A stretch of DNA of 16,289 bases from Actinomycetota bacterium (GCA_005788205.1 SXYT01000011.1:1-16289); one strand, 5' to 3'. Shown: positions 1-7,333, counted from the stretch's first letter. Notes: a model not told the origin generated them from the sequence alone. Program-made: numbers and translations.

Positions 1-918
1 CAGGCCGGCTCGAGCCGCAGGGGGCGCATCAACTCGAACTTCGACAAGAAGAACCCGAACCGCCTCGTGCGCACGATCACCGAGAATTTCGGGATCAAGA
101 TCGACCACTACGTGAACGTCGACTTCTGCACCTTCAAGGAGGTTGTGGATGCCGTCGGCGGCGTGCGGGTGCCGTTCACCTACAAGGCACGCGACGCGCG
201 CACCGGTTTCCAGGTGCTGCGCGCGAGGGTCTGCTACACGTTCCAGGGCGACCATGCACTCGCCTACGTGCGCTCGCGTCACTATCGCTGGTTCGATCCG
301 AAGACAGACAGGTGGACGAGCGACGGCACGGCCGACTGGGGGCGCATCAGCCGCCAGCAGGACTTCACGAAGCGGATGATAAAGAAGGCCCTCGACAAGG
401 CGCGCACCAACCCGCGCGTCGCCACCAACATCCTGAACGCCGCGCTGCGCAATGTCATCACCGACGACAAGGTCACCCCGCTCCTCCTGCTGCAACTGGG
501 CCAGGCCATGCGCAGTTTCGACGCGGACACGATGGGCAGCTACACGTTCCCCGGCACCGGCCAGCTGGTCGGCAAGGACTCCGTGATCGTGCCTGACCTG
601 GAGGGGGATGTGTCGAAGAAGATCCTCGCGGTGTTCCAGGGCAAGGCGAGGCTCGGCGGCAGGGTGGAGGGCGCATCGGCGACTGCTGCAGCCGGGGCGA
701 CCGACGCGCTGATGATCGTGACCACGACGCTGGCTGCGGTGTCGACTGCGTCAGCGGCGGCTGTCGTCCCCTCGGCGACCACCGTGCCCGGCGGGTCCAC
801 GGTCCCGCCGGTCGCGAGCACCGTCAAGCCGGCACCGACCACGACCCTGCCTCAGGTCGCGATCGAGAACAACCGTCGCGGCGTCATCCCGCCCGACGAC
901 CCGGCCTGCCCGTACTAG
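1..918 (+). CDS. LCP (LytR-CpsA-Psr) family protein, 5'-truncated by window edge
   Basis: The frame is open from base 1 to the TAG at 916-918, so the gene begins upstream of the window; the GTG at 67 is internal. The visible 305 codons match the LCP catalytic domain: an RINSNF segment, then LVRTITENFGIKIDHYVNVDF, a VVDAVGGV stretch, GDHALAYVRSRH with its conserved arginines, and RISRQQDF. LCP proteins are membrane-anchored enzymes that move polyprenyl-linked glycopolymers onto peptidoglycan on the outer face of the membrane (family knowledge). The catalytic domain is followed by a low-complexity tail rich in Ala, Val, Thr and Pro from about base 680, then a short polar end with one Cys (PACPY). 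The N-terminal membrane anchor is not in view. The gene converges on the VWA gene 25 nt away. The polymer it transfers cannot be inferred. Confidence 0.9.
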   Translation, partial: QAGSSRRGRINSNFDKKNPNRLVRTITENFGIKIDHYVNVDFCTFKEVVDAVGGVRVPFTYKARDARTGFQVLRARVCYTFQGDHALAYVRSRHYRWFDPKTDRWTSDGTADWGRISRQQDFTKRMIKKALDKARTNPRVATNILNAALRNVITDDKVTPLLLLQLGQAMRSFDADTMGSYTFPGTGQLVGKDSVIVPDLEGDVSKKILAVFQGKARLGGRVEGASATAAAGATDALMIVTTTLAAVSTASAAAVVPSATTVPGGSTVPPVASTVKPAPTTTLPQVAIENNRRGVIPPDDPACPY

Positions 919-925
919 CAACCCG

Positions 926-942
926 GTCACCCCACGGGTGGC
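926..942. terminator. GC-rich hairpin between convergent stops
   Basis: GTCACCC (926-932) can pair with GGGTGGC (936-942) around a 3-nt loop, giving seven base pairs with one G-T wobble. It lies between the LCP stop (918) and the VWA stop (944-946), where a bidirectional terminator would be expected. There is no T-run, so intrinsic termination is only a guess. Confidence 0.35.
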
Positions 943-943
943 G

Positions 944-1864
944 TCACTCCAGGGCGCGTGCGAGCGCCCCGGGCACGTCGCTCGGTCCGCTGACGAGCAC
1001 GAGCCGTGCTCCCACCCGGCCGGCGAGTGCGCGCGCCTCGTCGTGGTCATCCACGGGTGCCACGATCACGAGCTCCTCCACCGCGGCGGCAGCCGACTCC
1101 ACGTCGCCCTCCACCGTGGCGCGGCAGTCGCTCAGGAGCACCGCGACCCTCCGGCCGGCACGGGAGCGCAGGAGCTGCTGGTTCGCCACCTTGAGCGCAC
1201 CGGCGAGGTCGGTGGTGCCGAACCCGCGCAGCGTGAGCACATCATTGACCACCCTGTCCGCCGGCTTCGGCACGTCCTGTGACTTCGCCACCACCACGTC
1301 CTTGCCGAACGCGAGCACGCTGTAGTCATCCGGGTTCCTGCTCGCGACCGCGGCGGCGGCGACTGCCGAGGTGGCGAGCGGCTTGCCGCCCATCGAGCCG
1401 CTTCGGTCCACCATCAGGCACAGTGCGATGCCGGGCTTGCGCCAGCCACGGACGCGCAGGCCCTGCTCGTCCGGCGCGACACCGTGGCGCAGCTCGTTCA
1501 GTGCGTCGAGGCTCGCGTCGATGTCGATGTCGCCGACGTCGGGTCTGTACGGCTGCTCCTCCATGCGGCCGATGCCGCGCGGGCGGGACCTCCCGCGGTT
1601 CGCGATGTCGAGCATCAGGCGTCCGGCGAGGCGCCGGGCGAGGTCGCGCAGTTTCGGGTCGGTCGCCCCGGTGAGATCGGCGAGCATCCCGAGCATCTCG
1701 TCGGGGTTCTCCTGCATCTGCTCGTCCACGGCGGCCTCGTCCAGTTCCCCCACCTCGGGCGAGACCTGCTCGAAGTTGTCGTGGCGCGCGAGGTCGCGAC
1801 GCGAGACCGTGCGCTTGCCCGCCTCGGCGACGGCCTGGTCCGCCTCGTCGCCTTCCTTCGTCAG
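944..1864 (-). CDS. VWA-domain protein, MoxR partner (CoxE/ChlD-like), probable CTG start
   Basis: The C-terminal half is a von Willebrand factor A domain with a MIDAS metal site: DRSGS, the threonine of FGTTD, and the aspartate of LLSDCR. Counted from the GTG at 1753 the DRSGS motif is at residues 116-120. The reading frame continues upstream without a stop to 1918, and the extra residues (SRRDLARHDNFEQVSPEVGELDE region) look like the conserved N-terminus of this family. No ATG, GTG or TTG occurs there, but a CTG at 1864-1862 overlaps the TGA of the ATPase gene as CTGA. I therefore place the start at that CTG, giving 306 aa; the GTG form would be 269 aa. VWA proteins of this type work with MoxR AAA ATPases to insert metals or remodel target enzymes (family knowledge). 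It is the last gene of the dehydrogenase operon. Confidence 0.8.
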   Translation of the reverse strand: MTKEGDEADQAVAEAGKRTVSRRDLARHDNFEQVSPEVGELDEAAVDEQMQENPDEMLGMLADLTGATDPKLRDLARRLAGRLMLDIANRGRSRPRGIGRMEEQPYRPDVGDIDIDASLDALNELRHGVAPDEQGLRVRGWRKPGIALCLMVDRSGSMGGKPLATSAVAAAAVASRNPDDYSVLAFGKDVVVAKSQDVPKPADRVVNDVLTLRGFGTTDLAGALKVANQQLLRSRAGRRVAVLLSDCRATVEGDVESAAAAVEELVIVAPVDDHDEARALAGRVGARLVLVSGPSDVPGALARALE

Positions 1865-2787
1865 CGGGAGTTGGTGCCCCGCATCGGGGCTGAATCTTTT
1901 CCCCCGCCTGCCCCACCGTCAGTGCGCCCGAACACCGACTCCCAGATCTCGGTGATGATCTCCTCGGCGGTGCGCGAACCCCCTTCGCGCACGCGCACCC
2001 GGCCCGACAGCGCGACGAGCGCGGCATCGAGCGATACCGACGGGTCCTCGACGGGCTTGCCGCGCAGCGACCCGAGAGACTGGGCGACCATCGCGAAGTC
2101 AACGGCGCCGCGCACCGACGACCCGACACGCAGGTCCGGGTGCGTGCGCGTGGTGCGCGTGACCTCCACGACCCTGTCCTTGTACGCACCCGCGAGTGGG
2201 TTCTCGCCCAGTGCCCGTTCCACGATGGCGAGTTCATCCGCGGCGGGCTGGTACGACATGGCCACGCGGCACACGCGGTCGTAGACGGCGCCGGAGATGC
2301 GTGCGGTGCCGACGGCGTCGAACGGGTTCATCGCGGCAACCAGGCGGAATCCCTGCGTGGCCTGCACGCGGCCGAGGCGCGGCACGGTGATCTCCCCCTC
2401 GCTCATCACGGTGATCAGAACGTTCAGCGTCTCCTCGGGGACACGGTTGATCTCCTCCACGTAGAGCAACGAACCCTCGCGCAGCGCGGTGACGAGCGGG
2501 CCATCCACGAACACGTCGGCGCCGTACCCCTCGTTCAGGACGCGCGCGGGGTCGAAATGACCGACCAGGCGCGCGGGCGTCAGTTCCGCATTGCCCTCCA
2601 CGAACTCGAAGCCGATGCCGAGCCCCGAGGACACGGCACGGAGCAACGTCGATTTGCCGGTGCCGGGCGGGCCCTCCAGCAGCACGTGGCGGTTCGCCGC
2701 GAGTGCGGCGACGACGAGCTCGAGTTCCCTTGTGCGACCGACGACGACGGACCCGAGCGAGCCGAGGAGACCCGCGTGGTCAGTCAT
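1861..2787 (-). CDS. MoxR-type AAA+ ATPase
   Basis: A 308-aa AAA+ ATPase of the MoxR group. Walker A is GPPGTGKST (39-47), Walker B is SLLYVEEIN (106-113 region), sensor 1 is AAMNPFD (151-157), and the arginine-finger region is SGAVYDR (165-171). The C-terminal lid includes the RVGSSVRGAVDF segment. MoxR ATPases form cytosolic rings that, with a VWA partner, act as chaperones for enzyme complexes; methanol dehydrogenase activation and CO dehydrogenase maturation (CoxD/CoxE) are the classic cases. The ATG at 2787-2785 overlaps the end of the upstream dehydrogenase gene by 8 nt, and its own stop overlaps the CTG of the VWA gene, so all three should be translationally coupled. The target here is inferred to be one or both of the co-encoded dehydrogenases. 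Confidence 0.92.
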   Translation of the reverse strand: MTDHAGLLGSLGSVVVGRTRELELVVAALAANRHVLLEGPPGTGKSTLLRAVSSGLGIGFEFVEGNAELTPARLVGHFDPARVLNEGYGADVFVDGPLVTALREGSLLYVEEINRVPEETLNVLITVMSEGEITVPRLGRVQATQGFRLVAAMNPFDAVGTARISGAVYDRVCRVAMSYQPAADELAIVERALGENPLAGAYKDRVVEVTRTTRTHPDLRVGSSVRGAVDFAMVAQSLGSLRGKPVEDPSVSLDAALVALSGRVRVREGGSRTAEEIITEIWESVFGRTDGGAGGGKDSAPMRGTNSR

Positions 2788-3928
2788 TCACGATGATGCC
2801 GCGGATGTTCTCCCCGTCGCGCATCGCCCGGTAGCCCTCGTTGATCTCGTCGAGGGTGTATCGCTTCGTGATGAGTTCGTCCAGCTTCAGCTGGCCGGCG
2901 CGGTACATGTCGAGCAGGGCCGGGATGTCGGCGCGCGGGTTGAGGCTGCCGAAGATGGTGCCCTTGACTTCCTTGTTCCACATCGCCAGCTGGAAGAGGT
3001 TCAGCTTGACGTCGTTCTCGGTCATCGGCGAGATGGCGGTGACCACGCAGGTGCCGCCCTTGCCGACGAGCGCCATGGCCTCCTCCATCATGTCGCCGTG
3101 CAGGACGCCCGGGGTCATGATGACGCGGTCGGCCATCTCTCCCCAGGTGATCTCGTTCACCGACTGCATGGCCTCCGCCATCGAGGCGAAGGTGTGGGTG
3201 GCGCCCATCTCCATCGCCTTCTCGCGCTTGAACTCGACCGGGTCGATCGCGATGATGCGCTTCGCACCCGCCATCCGGGCGCCCTGCACGGCATTGATAC
3301 CGATGCCGCCGATGCCGACGACCACCACCGTGTCACCGGGCTGCGTGTCGGCGCGCTTGGTGGCAGAGCCCCAGCCCGTCGCCACGCCGCAGGACACCAG
3401 TGCCACCGCATCGAGCGGCAGGTCGGGCTCGACCTTGATGAGCGAGGCCTCGGCAACGCAGGCGTACTCGCTGAACGTGCCGAGCTTGGCCATCATCGTG
3501 ACGGGGGTGGCGTCCTTGTCGAAGTGGCGCGGTGTGCCGTCGGTGATCATGTGCCCCATCAAGGTGCCGGCACCGAAGTTGCAGAGGTTCTGGCGGCCCG
3601 TGGAGCAGTAGCGGCATCGGCCGCAGGAGGGCACGAAGCTGGCCGAGACATGGTCGCCGGGTTTCACCGAGGTGACCCCGGGGCCGACCTCCATGACGAT
3701 GCCGGCGCCCTCATGACCGCCGACGAAAGGAAAGAACTTCGCCCCCATGAGATCGAGGAGGTCCTGCGGCGGCACCATGTCGCCGGTGACGAAGTGCTCG
3801 TCGCTGTGGCACATGCCGGCGACCTTCCAGTTCACGAGGACCTCGTTCGCCTTCGGCGGGTCCACCGTGATCTCCTCGACCTGCCATGCCTGGCCGATGC
3901 CCCTCAGGATTGCTGCGCGTGACTTCAT
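2780..3928 (-). CDS. Zinc alcohol dehydrogenase A (NDMA-dependent / mycofactocin-associated family)
   Basis: A 382-aa medium-chain dehydrogenase. The catalytic zinc ligands are Cys40, His72-Glu73 (GGHEGAG) and Cys180 (SCGVATG). The structural zinc site is Cys102, Cys105, Cys108 and Cys116. The Rossmann motif is GIGGIG (205-210), and Asp229 at the end of the next strand indicates NAD rather than NADP. The sequence resembles the NDMA-dependent nicotinoprotein alcohol dehydrogenases, which keep NAD tightly bound and need mycofactocin or an artificial dye to be re-oxidised (family knowledge). It differs from its neighbour by an insert between TGD (48-50) and GGHE (70-73). The ATG is preceded by a GGGGAAG ribosome site 49 nt downstream of the other dehydrogenase's stop, and its own stop overlaps the moxR start. 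The alcohol substrate is unknown. Confidence 0.93.
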   Translation of the reverse strand: MKSRAAILRGIGQAWQVEEITVDPPKANEVLVNWKVAGMCHSDEHFVTGDMVPPQDLLDLMGAKFFPFVGGHEGAGIVMEVGPGVTSVKPGDHVSASFVPSCGRCRYCSTGRQNLCNFGAGTLMGHMITDGTPRHFDKDATPVTMMAKLGTFSEYACVAEASLIKVEPDLPLDAVALVSCGVATGWGSATKRADTQPGDTVVVVGIGGIGINAVQGARMAGAKRIIAIDPVEFKREKAMEMGATHTFASMAEAMQSVNEITWGEMADRVIMTPGVLHGDMMEEAMALVGKGGTCVVTAISPMTENDVKLNLFQLAMWNKEVKGTIFGSLNPRADIPALLDMYRAGQLKLDELITKRYTLDEINEGYRAMRDGENIRGIIVND

Positions 3929-3977
3929 GTTCTTCCCCTGTGTTCTCTGCTTGTTCCGGTCGTCTGCTTGTCTCGGC

Positions 3978-5093
3978 CTACGAATACACGAGCACGCCGC
4001 GGATGTTCTTCCCGTCGCGCATGTCCTGGTAACCCTCGTTGATCCCCTCGAGCGGGTACGTCTTCGTGATCAGGCCGTCGAGGTCGAACTTGCCCTCCCG
4101 CCAGAGGCCGAGGAGCTTCGGGATGTCGGCGCGGGGGTTGCCCGAGCCGAACAGAGAGCCGACCAGCTGCTTCTCCATGAGCGTGAGATCGAGCAGGCTG
4201 ATGCCGGCACCCGACGTCTCCATGGCGGGGTGGATGTTCGTGACGACCACACGGCCGCGCTTCGCGGTGAGTGCCATCGCCTCGCCCAGCACGGAACCGT
4301 CACCGACGCCCATGGTCATGATGACCTTGTCCGCCATCGTCCCCCAGGAAAGCTGCTGGACCAGGCCGAACGCCTCCGCCATCGAGCTGGCCGTGTGCGT
4401 GGCACCGAATTCCATGGCCTTCTCGCGCTTGAACTCCACGGGGTCGATCGCGATGATGCGCTTCGCGCCGGCGAGCTTCGCGCCCTGCACCGCGTTCGCG
4501 CCGATGCCGCCGATGCCGACGACGCACACTGTGTCACCGGGCGCGACGTCAGCGGCGTAGACCGAAGAGCCCCAGCCCGTGATGACGCCGCAGCCGAGCA
4601 GGCACGCCTTTTCGAGCGGGATGTCGTTGTCCACCTTGATGCACGATGCCTCGTTCACCACGGTGTGGTGGGCAAAGGTCCCGAGCATGCACATGAGGCT
4701 GAGGTCCCTGCCGTCTGCGTGGTGACGTGACGTCCCGTCGGCGATCTGGAGACCGAGACCCATGGCGGCACCGAGGTCGCACAGGTTCTGGTGGCCGTTC
4801 GAGCAGCTCGGGCACTTGCCACAGGACGGGATGAAACCGAAGATGACATGGTCACCCGGTTGCAGCCAGGAGACACCCGGGCCGACCTCCTGCACGATGC
4901 CCGCACCCTCGTGCCCGCCGATGACGGGGATGTTCGCGGGGAGATCACCGGTGACGAGATGCTCGTCGGAGTGGCACATCCCGGAGGCCACCATCTTCAC
5001 GAGGACCTCGCCCGCCTTCGGCGGGTCAAGCTCGATCTCCTCGATGCTCCACGGAGCGTTGACTTCCCAGAGAACGGCGGCCTTGGTCTTCAC
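3978..5093 (-). CDS. Zinc alcohol dehydrogenase B (NDMA-dependent / mycofactocin-associated family)
   Basis: The first gene of the minus-strand operon and a close paralogue of the next gene. I place the start at the GTG 5093-5091 (MKTKAAVLWE, 371 aa) because it aligns with the paralogue's start (MKSRAAILRG) and has a strong AAGGGGGAA ribosome site about 6 nt upstream. The frame stays open to an ATG at 5132, but the extra 13 residues look like leader sequence. Catalytic zinc ligands are Cys40, His61-Glu62 and Cys168; structural zinc is Cys91, Cys94, Cys97 and Cys105; GIGGIG is at 193-198 with Asp217 for NAD. Like its relatives it should be a nicotinoprotein alcohol dehydrogenase served by mycofactocin, whose genes start 102 bp away in the opposite direction. 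The substrate is unknown. Confidence 0.93.
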   Translation of the reverse strand: MKTKAAVLWEVNAPWSIEEIELDPPKAGEVLVKMVASGMCHSDEHLVTGDLPANIPVIGGHEGAGIVQEVGPGVSWLQPGDHVIFGFIPSCGKCPSCSNGHQNLCDLGAAMGLGLQIADGTSRHHADGRDLSLMCMLGTFAHHTVVNEASCIKVDNDIPLEKACLLGCGVITGWGSSVYAADVAPGDTVCVVGIGGIGANAVQGAKLAGAKRIIAIDPVEFKREKAMEFGATHTASSMAEAFGLVQQLSWGTMADKVIMTMGVGDGSVLGEAMALTAKRGRVVVTNIHPAMETSGAGISLLDLTLMEKQLVGSLFGSGNPRADIPKLLGLWREGKFDLDGLITKTYPLEGINEGYQDMRDGKNIRGVLVYS

Positions 5094-5111
5094 GTGAAGT
5101 TCCCCCTTCGG

Positions 5112-5128
5112 CGCGGCACCATGCCGCG
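5112..5128. repeat. 17-bp inverted repeat in the divergent adh/mftA region
   Basis: CGCGGC (5112-5117), a 5-nt spacer, and GCCGCG (5123-5128) form a perfect 6-5-6 palindrome. It lies 5' of the ADH B ribosome site. It could be a regulator operator, or a hairpin at the 5' end of the dehydrogenase mRNA if transcription starts near 5130. Confidence 0.5.
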
Positions 5129-5136
5129 ACACCCCA

Positions 5137-5142
5137 ACACTA
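5137..5142 (-). promoter_or_regulatory. Candidate -10 element for the dehydrogenase operon
   Basis: On the minus strand this reads TAGTGT, which fits the actinobacterial TANNNT pattern. Initiation about 7 nt downstream would start the transcript near 5130, giving a leader of about 37 nt that opens with the 5112-5128 hairpin and contains the AAGGGGGAA ribosome site. There is no well-spaced -35; a CTGACA lies too close. Confidence 0.35.
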
Positions 5143-5182
5143 GTTCTGCCTGTCAGAGAGGCACCAGCGGAGGGTCCATGGC

Positions 5183-5188
5183 TACTGT
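5183..5188 (+). promoter_or_regulatory. Candidate leaderless -10 element for mftA
   Basis: TACTGT is followed by 7 nt and then the mftA ATG at 5196. This spacing would put the transcript start at or next to the A of the ATG, so mftA would be leaderless. That agrees with the lack of a properly spaced ribosome site for this ATG (AGGG is only 1 nt away). Confidence 0.5.
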
Positions 5189-5195
5189 GTAGGGC

Positions 5196-5324
5196 ATGGA
5201 CAAGGACAACAACGAGGAAACCACCCCGCAGACGGCCGATTCCGGGGCCACAGAAGGCTCAGACATCGTCGAGGAACTGCTGGTCGAGGAGATCTCCATC
5301 GACGGCATGTGCGGCGTCTACTGA
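5196..5324 (+). CDS. mftA: Mycofactocin precursor peptide MftA
   Basis: A 42-aa peptide that starts polar and acidic, then has a helix-prone acidic stretch (SDIVEELLVEEISI) and ends in IDGMCGVY, the hallmark C-terminus of mycofactocin precursors. In this pathway the leader is bound by MftB, and MftC acts on the final Val-Tyr, decarboxylating the Tyr and cross-linking it to the Val; MftE then releases the modified dipeptide (established for other actinobacteria). It is the first gene of the mft operon, 17 nt before mftB, and is divergent from the dehydrogenase operon. The start codon has a TANNNT hexamer 7 nt upstream. It is short but unmistakable from the C-terminus plus the neighbouring mftB and mftC. 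Confidence 0.96.
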   Translation: MDKDNNEETTPQTADSGATEGSDIVEELLVEEISIDGMCGVY

Positions 5325-5341
5325 GCCGGGCCGGACAGGAC

Positions 5342-5608
5342 ATGCCAGCCACGCTCGAGTCCGCGTGCTCCCTGCACCCCCAGGTGGCAATCAGACCCGA
5401 ACCCTTCGGCGCTCTCGCGTACCACTACGGGAACCGCAGGCTCGTCTTCCTGCGCCACCCCGATGTCGTGCGGGTGATCGAGTCGCTCGCCGGACACGCC
5501 TCGCTGCGCGACGCCCTCGTCGCGAACGGCATCGAGGAGAGGCGCTGGCCCTCGTTCGTGAGGGCAATCGATTCCCTCACCGCCTCGGAGATCATCAATG
5601 TCAGTTGA
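5342..5608 (+). CDS. mftB: Mycofactocin biosynthesis chaperone MftB
   Basis: An 88-aa small protein of the PqqD-like peptide-binding (RRE) type. It carries the MftB signature HPQVAIRPEPFGALAYHYGNR followed by LVFL. MftB binds the MftA leader and presents it to MftC. I choose the ATG at 5342, preceded by an ACAGGA purine stretch, rather than the in-frame ATG at 5309: that earlier start lies inside the codons for the functional C-terminus of MftA and would add 11 residues unlike the family. Its end overlaps mftC by 11 nt, implying coupled translation of the two partner proteins. Confidence 0.95.
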   Translation: MPATLESACSLHPQVAIRPEPFGALAYHYGNRRLVFLRHPDVVRVIESLAGHASLRDALVANGIEERRWPSFVRAIDSLTASEIINVS

Positions 5609-6731
5609 GACACTCGTCGAGCAGATGAAGAGCGGGCTTGATGCCCCCATCTGCCTCACATGGGAACTCACGTACGCGTGCAACCTCGAGTGCGTGCACT
5701 GCCTCAGCAGCAGCGGCCGGCGCGACCCTCGCGAACTCACCACGGACCAGTGCCTCGCGGTGCTGGACGAGTTGCGCGAACTGCAGGTCTTCTACATCAA
5801 CATCGGCGGCGGCGAACCCATGGTGCGCCGCGACTTCTTCGAGATCATCGAGCATGCGGTGTCGAACGGGATAGGTGTGAAGTTCTCCACCAACGGGGCG
5901 TTCATCGATGCCGCGAATGCGCGGCGCCTGGCCGCGATGGACTATCTCGACATCCAGATCAGCCTCGACGGCGTCGACGCGGCAACGAACGACCCCGTCC
6001 GGGGCGAGGGTTCCTGGCGCACCGCGATCACGGCCATGGACAACCTGCGTGACGCAGGCTTCGGCCAGTTCAAGATCTCCGTCGTCGTCACGCGCCACAA
6101 CGTGGACCAACTGGACGGGTTCAAGGCGCTCGCCGATTCCTACGGCGCCCAGCTGCGCGTCACGCGCCTGCGGCCCGCGGGACGCGGCGCGGACACGTGG
6201 CACGAGCTGCACCCCACGAACGCCCAGCAGCGCCAGATCTACGAATGGCTGCTGCGCCACGGCGAGAACGTCCTCACCGGCGACTCCTTCTTCCACCTGA
6301 ACGCGCTCGGCGAGTCGCTGCCCGGTCTCAACATGTGCGGTGCCGGCCGGGTGGTGAACCTCATCGACCCGATCGGGGACGTCTACGCCTGTCCATTCGT
6401 GATCCATGACGACTTCAAGGCCGGCAACGTGCTGGAAGAGGGCGGGTTCACCAGGGTGTGGCGCGAGAGCGACCTTTTCCTCTCGCTGCGCGAGCCGCAG
6501 AGCGCGGGTGCCTGCGCCTCGTGCGGCGCATTCGACGCGTGCCAGGGCGGTTGCATGGCCGCGAAGTTCTTCACCGGACTGCCCCTCGACGGCCCCGACC
6601 CGGAGTGCGTCGGCGGGGACGGCGAGAAGCTGCTCTCCTCGGTCGCTGTCAGCCTCGCCCCGAGGCCCTCTCAGGACCACTCGAAACCCGCGCGCACCCG
6701 CATCCCGGTCAAAGCCGGCGGGGGGAACTGA
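5598..6731 (+). CDS. mftC: Mycofactocin radical SAM maturase MftC
   Basis: A 377-aa radical SAM/SPASM protein. The CxxxCxxC cluster motif is Cys28, Cys32 and Cys35 (YACNLECVHC), and the SAM-binding GGGEP is at 70-74. The C-terminal SPASM region provides Cys247, Cys265, Cys306, Cys309, Cys315, Cys319 and Cys337 for auxiliary iron-sulfur clusters. MftC first oxidatively decarboxylates the C-terminal tyrosine of MftA and then forms a carbon-carbon bond to the preceding valine (established for this family). The ATG lies inside the end of mftB. The TGA at 6729-6731 is one base before the next gene. Length and motif order are normal. Confidence 0.96.
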   Translation: MSVETLVEQMKSGLDAPICLTWELTYACNLECVHCLSSSGRRDPRELTTDQCLAVLDELRELQVFYINIGGGEPMVRRDFFEIIEHAVSNGIGVKFSTNGAFIDAANARRLAAMDYLDIQISLDGVDAATNDPVRGEGSWRTAITAMDNLRDAGFGQFKISVVVTRHNVDQLDGFKALADSYGAQLRVTRLRPAGRGADTWHELHPTNAQQRQIYEWLLRHGENVLTGDSFFHLNALGESLPGLNMCGAGRVVNLIDPIGDVYACPFVIHDDFKAGNVLEEGGFTRVWRESDLFLSLREPQSAGACASCGAFDACQGGCMAAKFFTGLPLDGPDPECVGGDGEKLLSSVAVSLAPRPSQDHSKPARTRIPVKAGGGN

Positions 6732-6732
6732 C

Positions 6733-7323
6733 ATGGGCACCGTCGGGACAGTCATTGCGGTCGTCGTCGCGTATTTCTGCGGCACCATCCCCACGGCCAT
6801 CATCGTGGCGCGCTCCAAGGGCGTCGACATCACTTCCTTCGGCTCCGGCAACCCCGGCGCGAGCAACGTCGGGCGGGCACTCGGCACGAGGTATTTCGTG
6901 CTGGTGATGGTCGTCGACGCAGCGAAGGGGGGCCTGCCCACGGCACTCCTGCTCGGCGACCGGCCGGTCGCCTACGCGTGCGGCGCGGCGGCGATCATCG
7001 GGCACGTCTTCCCCGTGACCCGCAGGTTCCGCGGCGGCAAGGGGATCGCCACGGGGGCCGGTGTCGTCCTCGCGGTGCAGCCGCTGGTGATGCTCGCTGC
7101 GCTCGTGTCCTGGCTCGCGGTCCTGAAGCTCTCGAAGAAGGCCTCTGTCGCGTCGATCGTGGCGGTCCCGGTGGTCGTGGTGGGTTTCGTGGTGAGCGGC
7201 TCGCCCGGGTGGGAACTGTGGAGCATCGTCGGGCTCAGTCTCCTGGTGGAGATCAGGCACGTCTCCAACATCAAGCGCCTCCTCCAGCGCTCGGAGCCCA
7301 CCATCTCGAACGAGACCTCATAG
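6733..7323 (+). CDS. PlsY-family glycerol-3-phosphate acyltransferase-like membrane protein
   Basis: A 196-aa hydrophobic protein with the three PlsY motifs: GSGNPGASNVGR (37-48), DAAKGGLP (62-69) leading to GHVFPVTRRFRGGKGIAT (90-107), and RHVSNIKRLL (175-184). About five membrane segments are visible. PlsY moves an acyl group from acyl-phosphate to glycerol-3-phosphate to make lysophosphatidic acid. The catalytic motifs look intact, so activity is plausible. It sits one base after mftC with a GGGGGAA ribosome site, so it belongs to the mft operon. That is an unusual home, since canonical clusters usually have mftD here. It could be the cell's ordinary PlsY caught in the cluster, or a specialised enzyme acting on another polar head. 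Which one cannot be told from the window. Confidence 0.87.
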   Translation: MGTVGTVIAVVVAYFCGTIPTAIIVARSKGVDITSFGSGNPGASNVGRALGTRYFVLVMVVDAAKGGLPTALLLGDRPVAYACGAAAIIGHVFPVTRRFRGGKGIATGAGVVLAVQPLVMLAALVSWLAVLKLSKKASVASIVAVPVVVVGFVVSGSPGWELWSIVGLSLLVEIRHVSNIKRLLQRSEPTISNETS

Positions 7324-7326
7324 CCT
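7321..7326 (+). promoter_or_regulatory. Possible internal leaderless -10 before the DedA gene
   Basis: TAGCCT lies 7 nt before the GTG at 7334 and includes the TAG stop of the PlsY gene. The DedA start lacks a recognisable ribosome site, so a leaderless internal transcript is possible. A chance match is also likely because the stop codon supplies half of the motif. Confidence 0.25.
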
Positions 7327-7333
7327 CACTGGC

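Noticed and set aside
2591..3922. A 443-codon plus-strand open frame opposite ADH A and moxR
   Set aside because: It is antisense to two genes with complete catalytic motifs; long antisense frames are expected in GC-rich DNA, and its protein has no recognisable domain.
5094..5132. Upstream ATG start for ADH B
   Set aside because: It would add 13 residues not seen in the paralogue and lies within the hairpin leader; the GTG at 5093 has the ribosome site.
5601..6941. A 446-codon minus-strand open frame opposite mftC
   Set aside because: It is a shadow of mftC, whose cysteine motifs and operon position are decisive; the antisense protein is His/Arg/Asp-rich with no domain.
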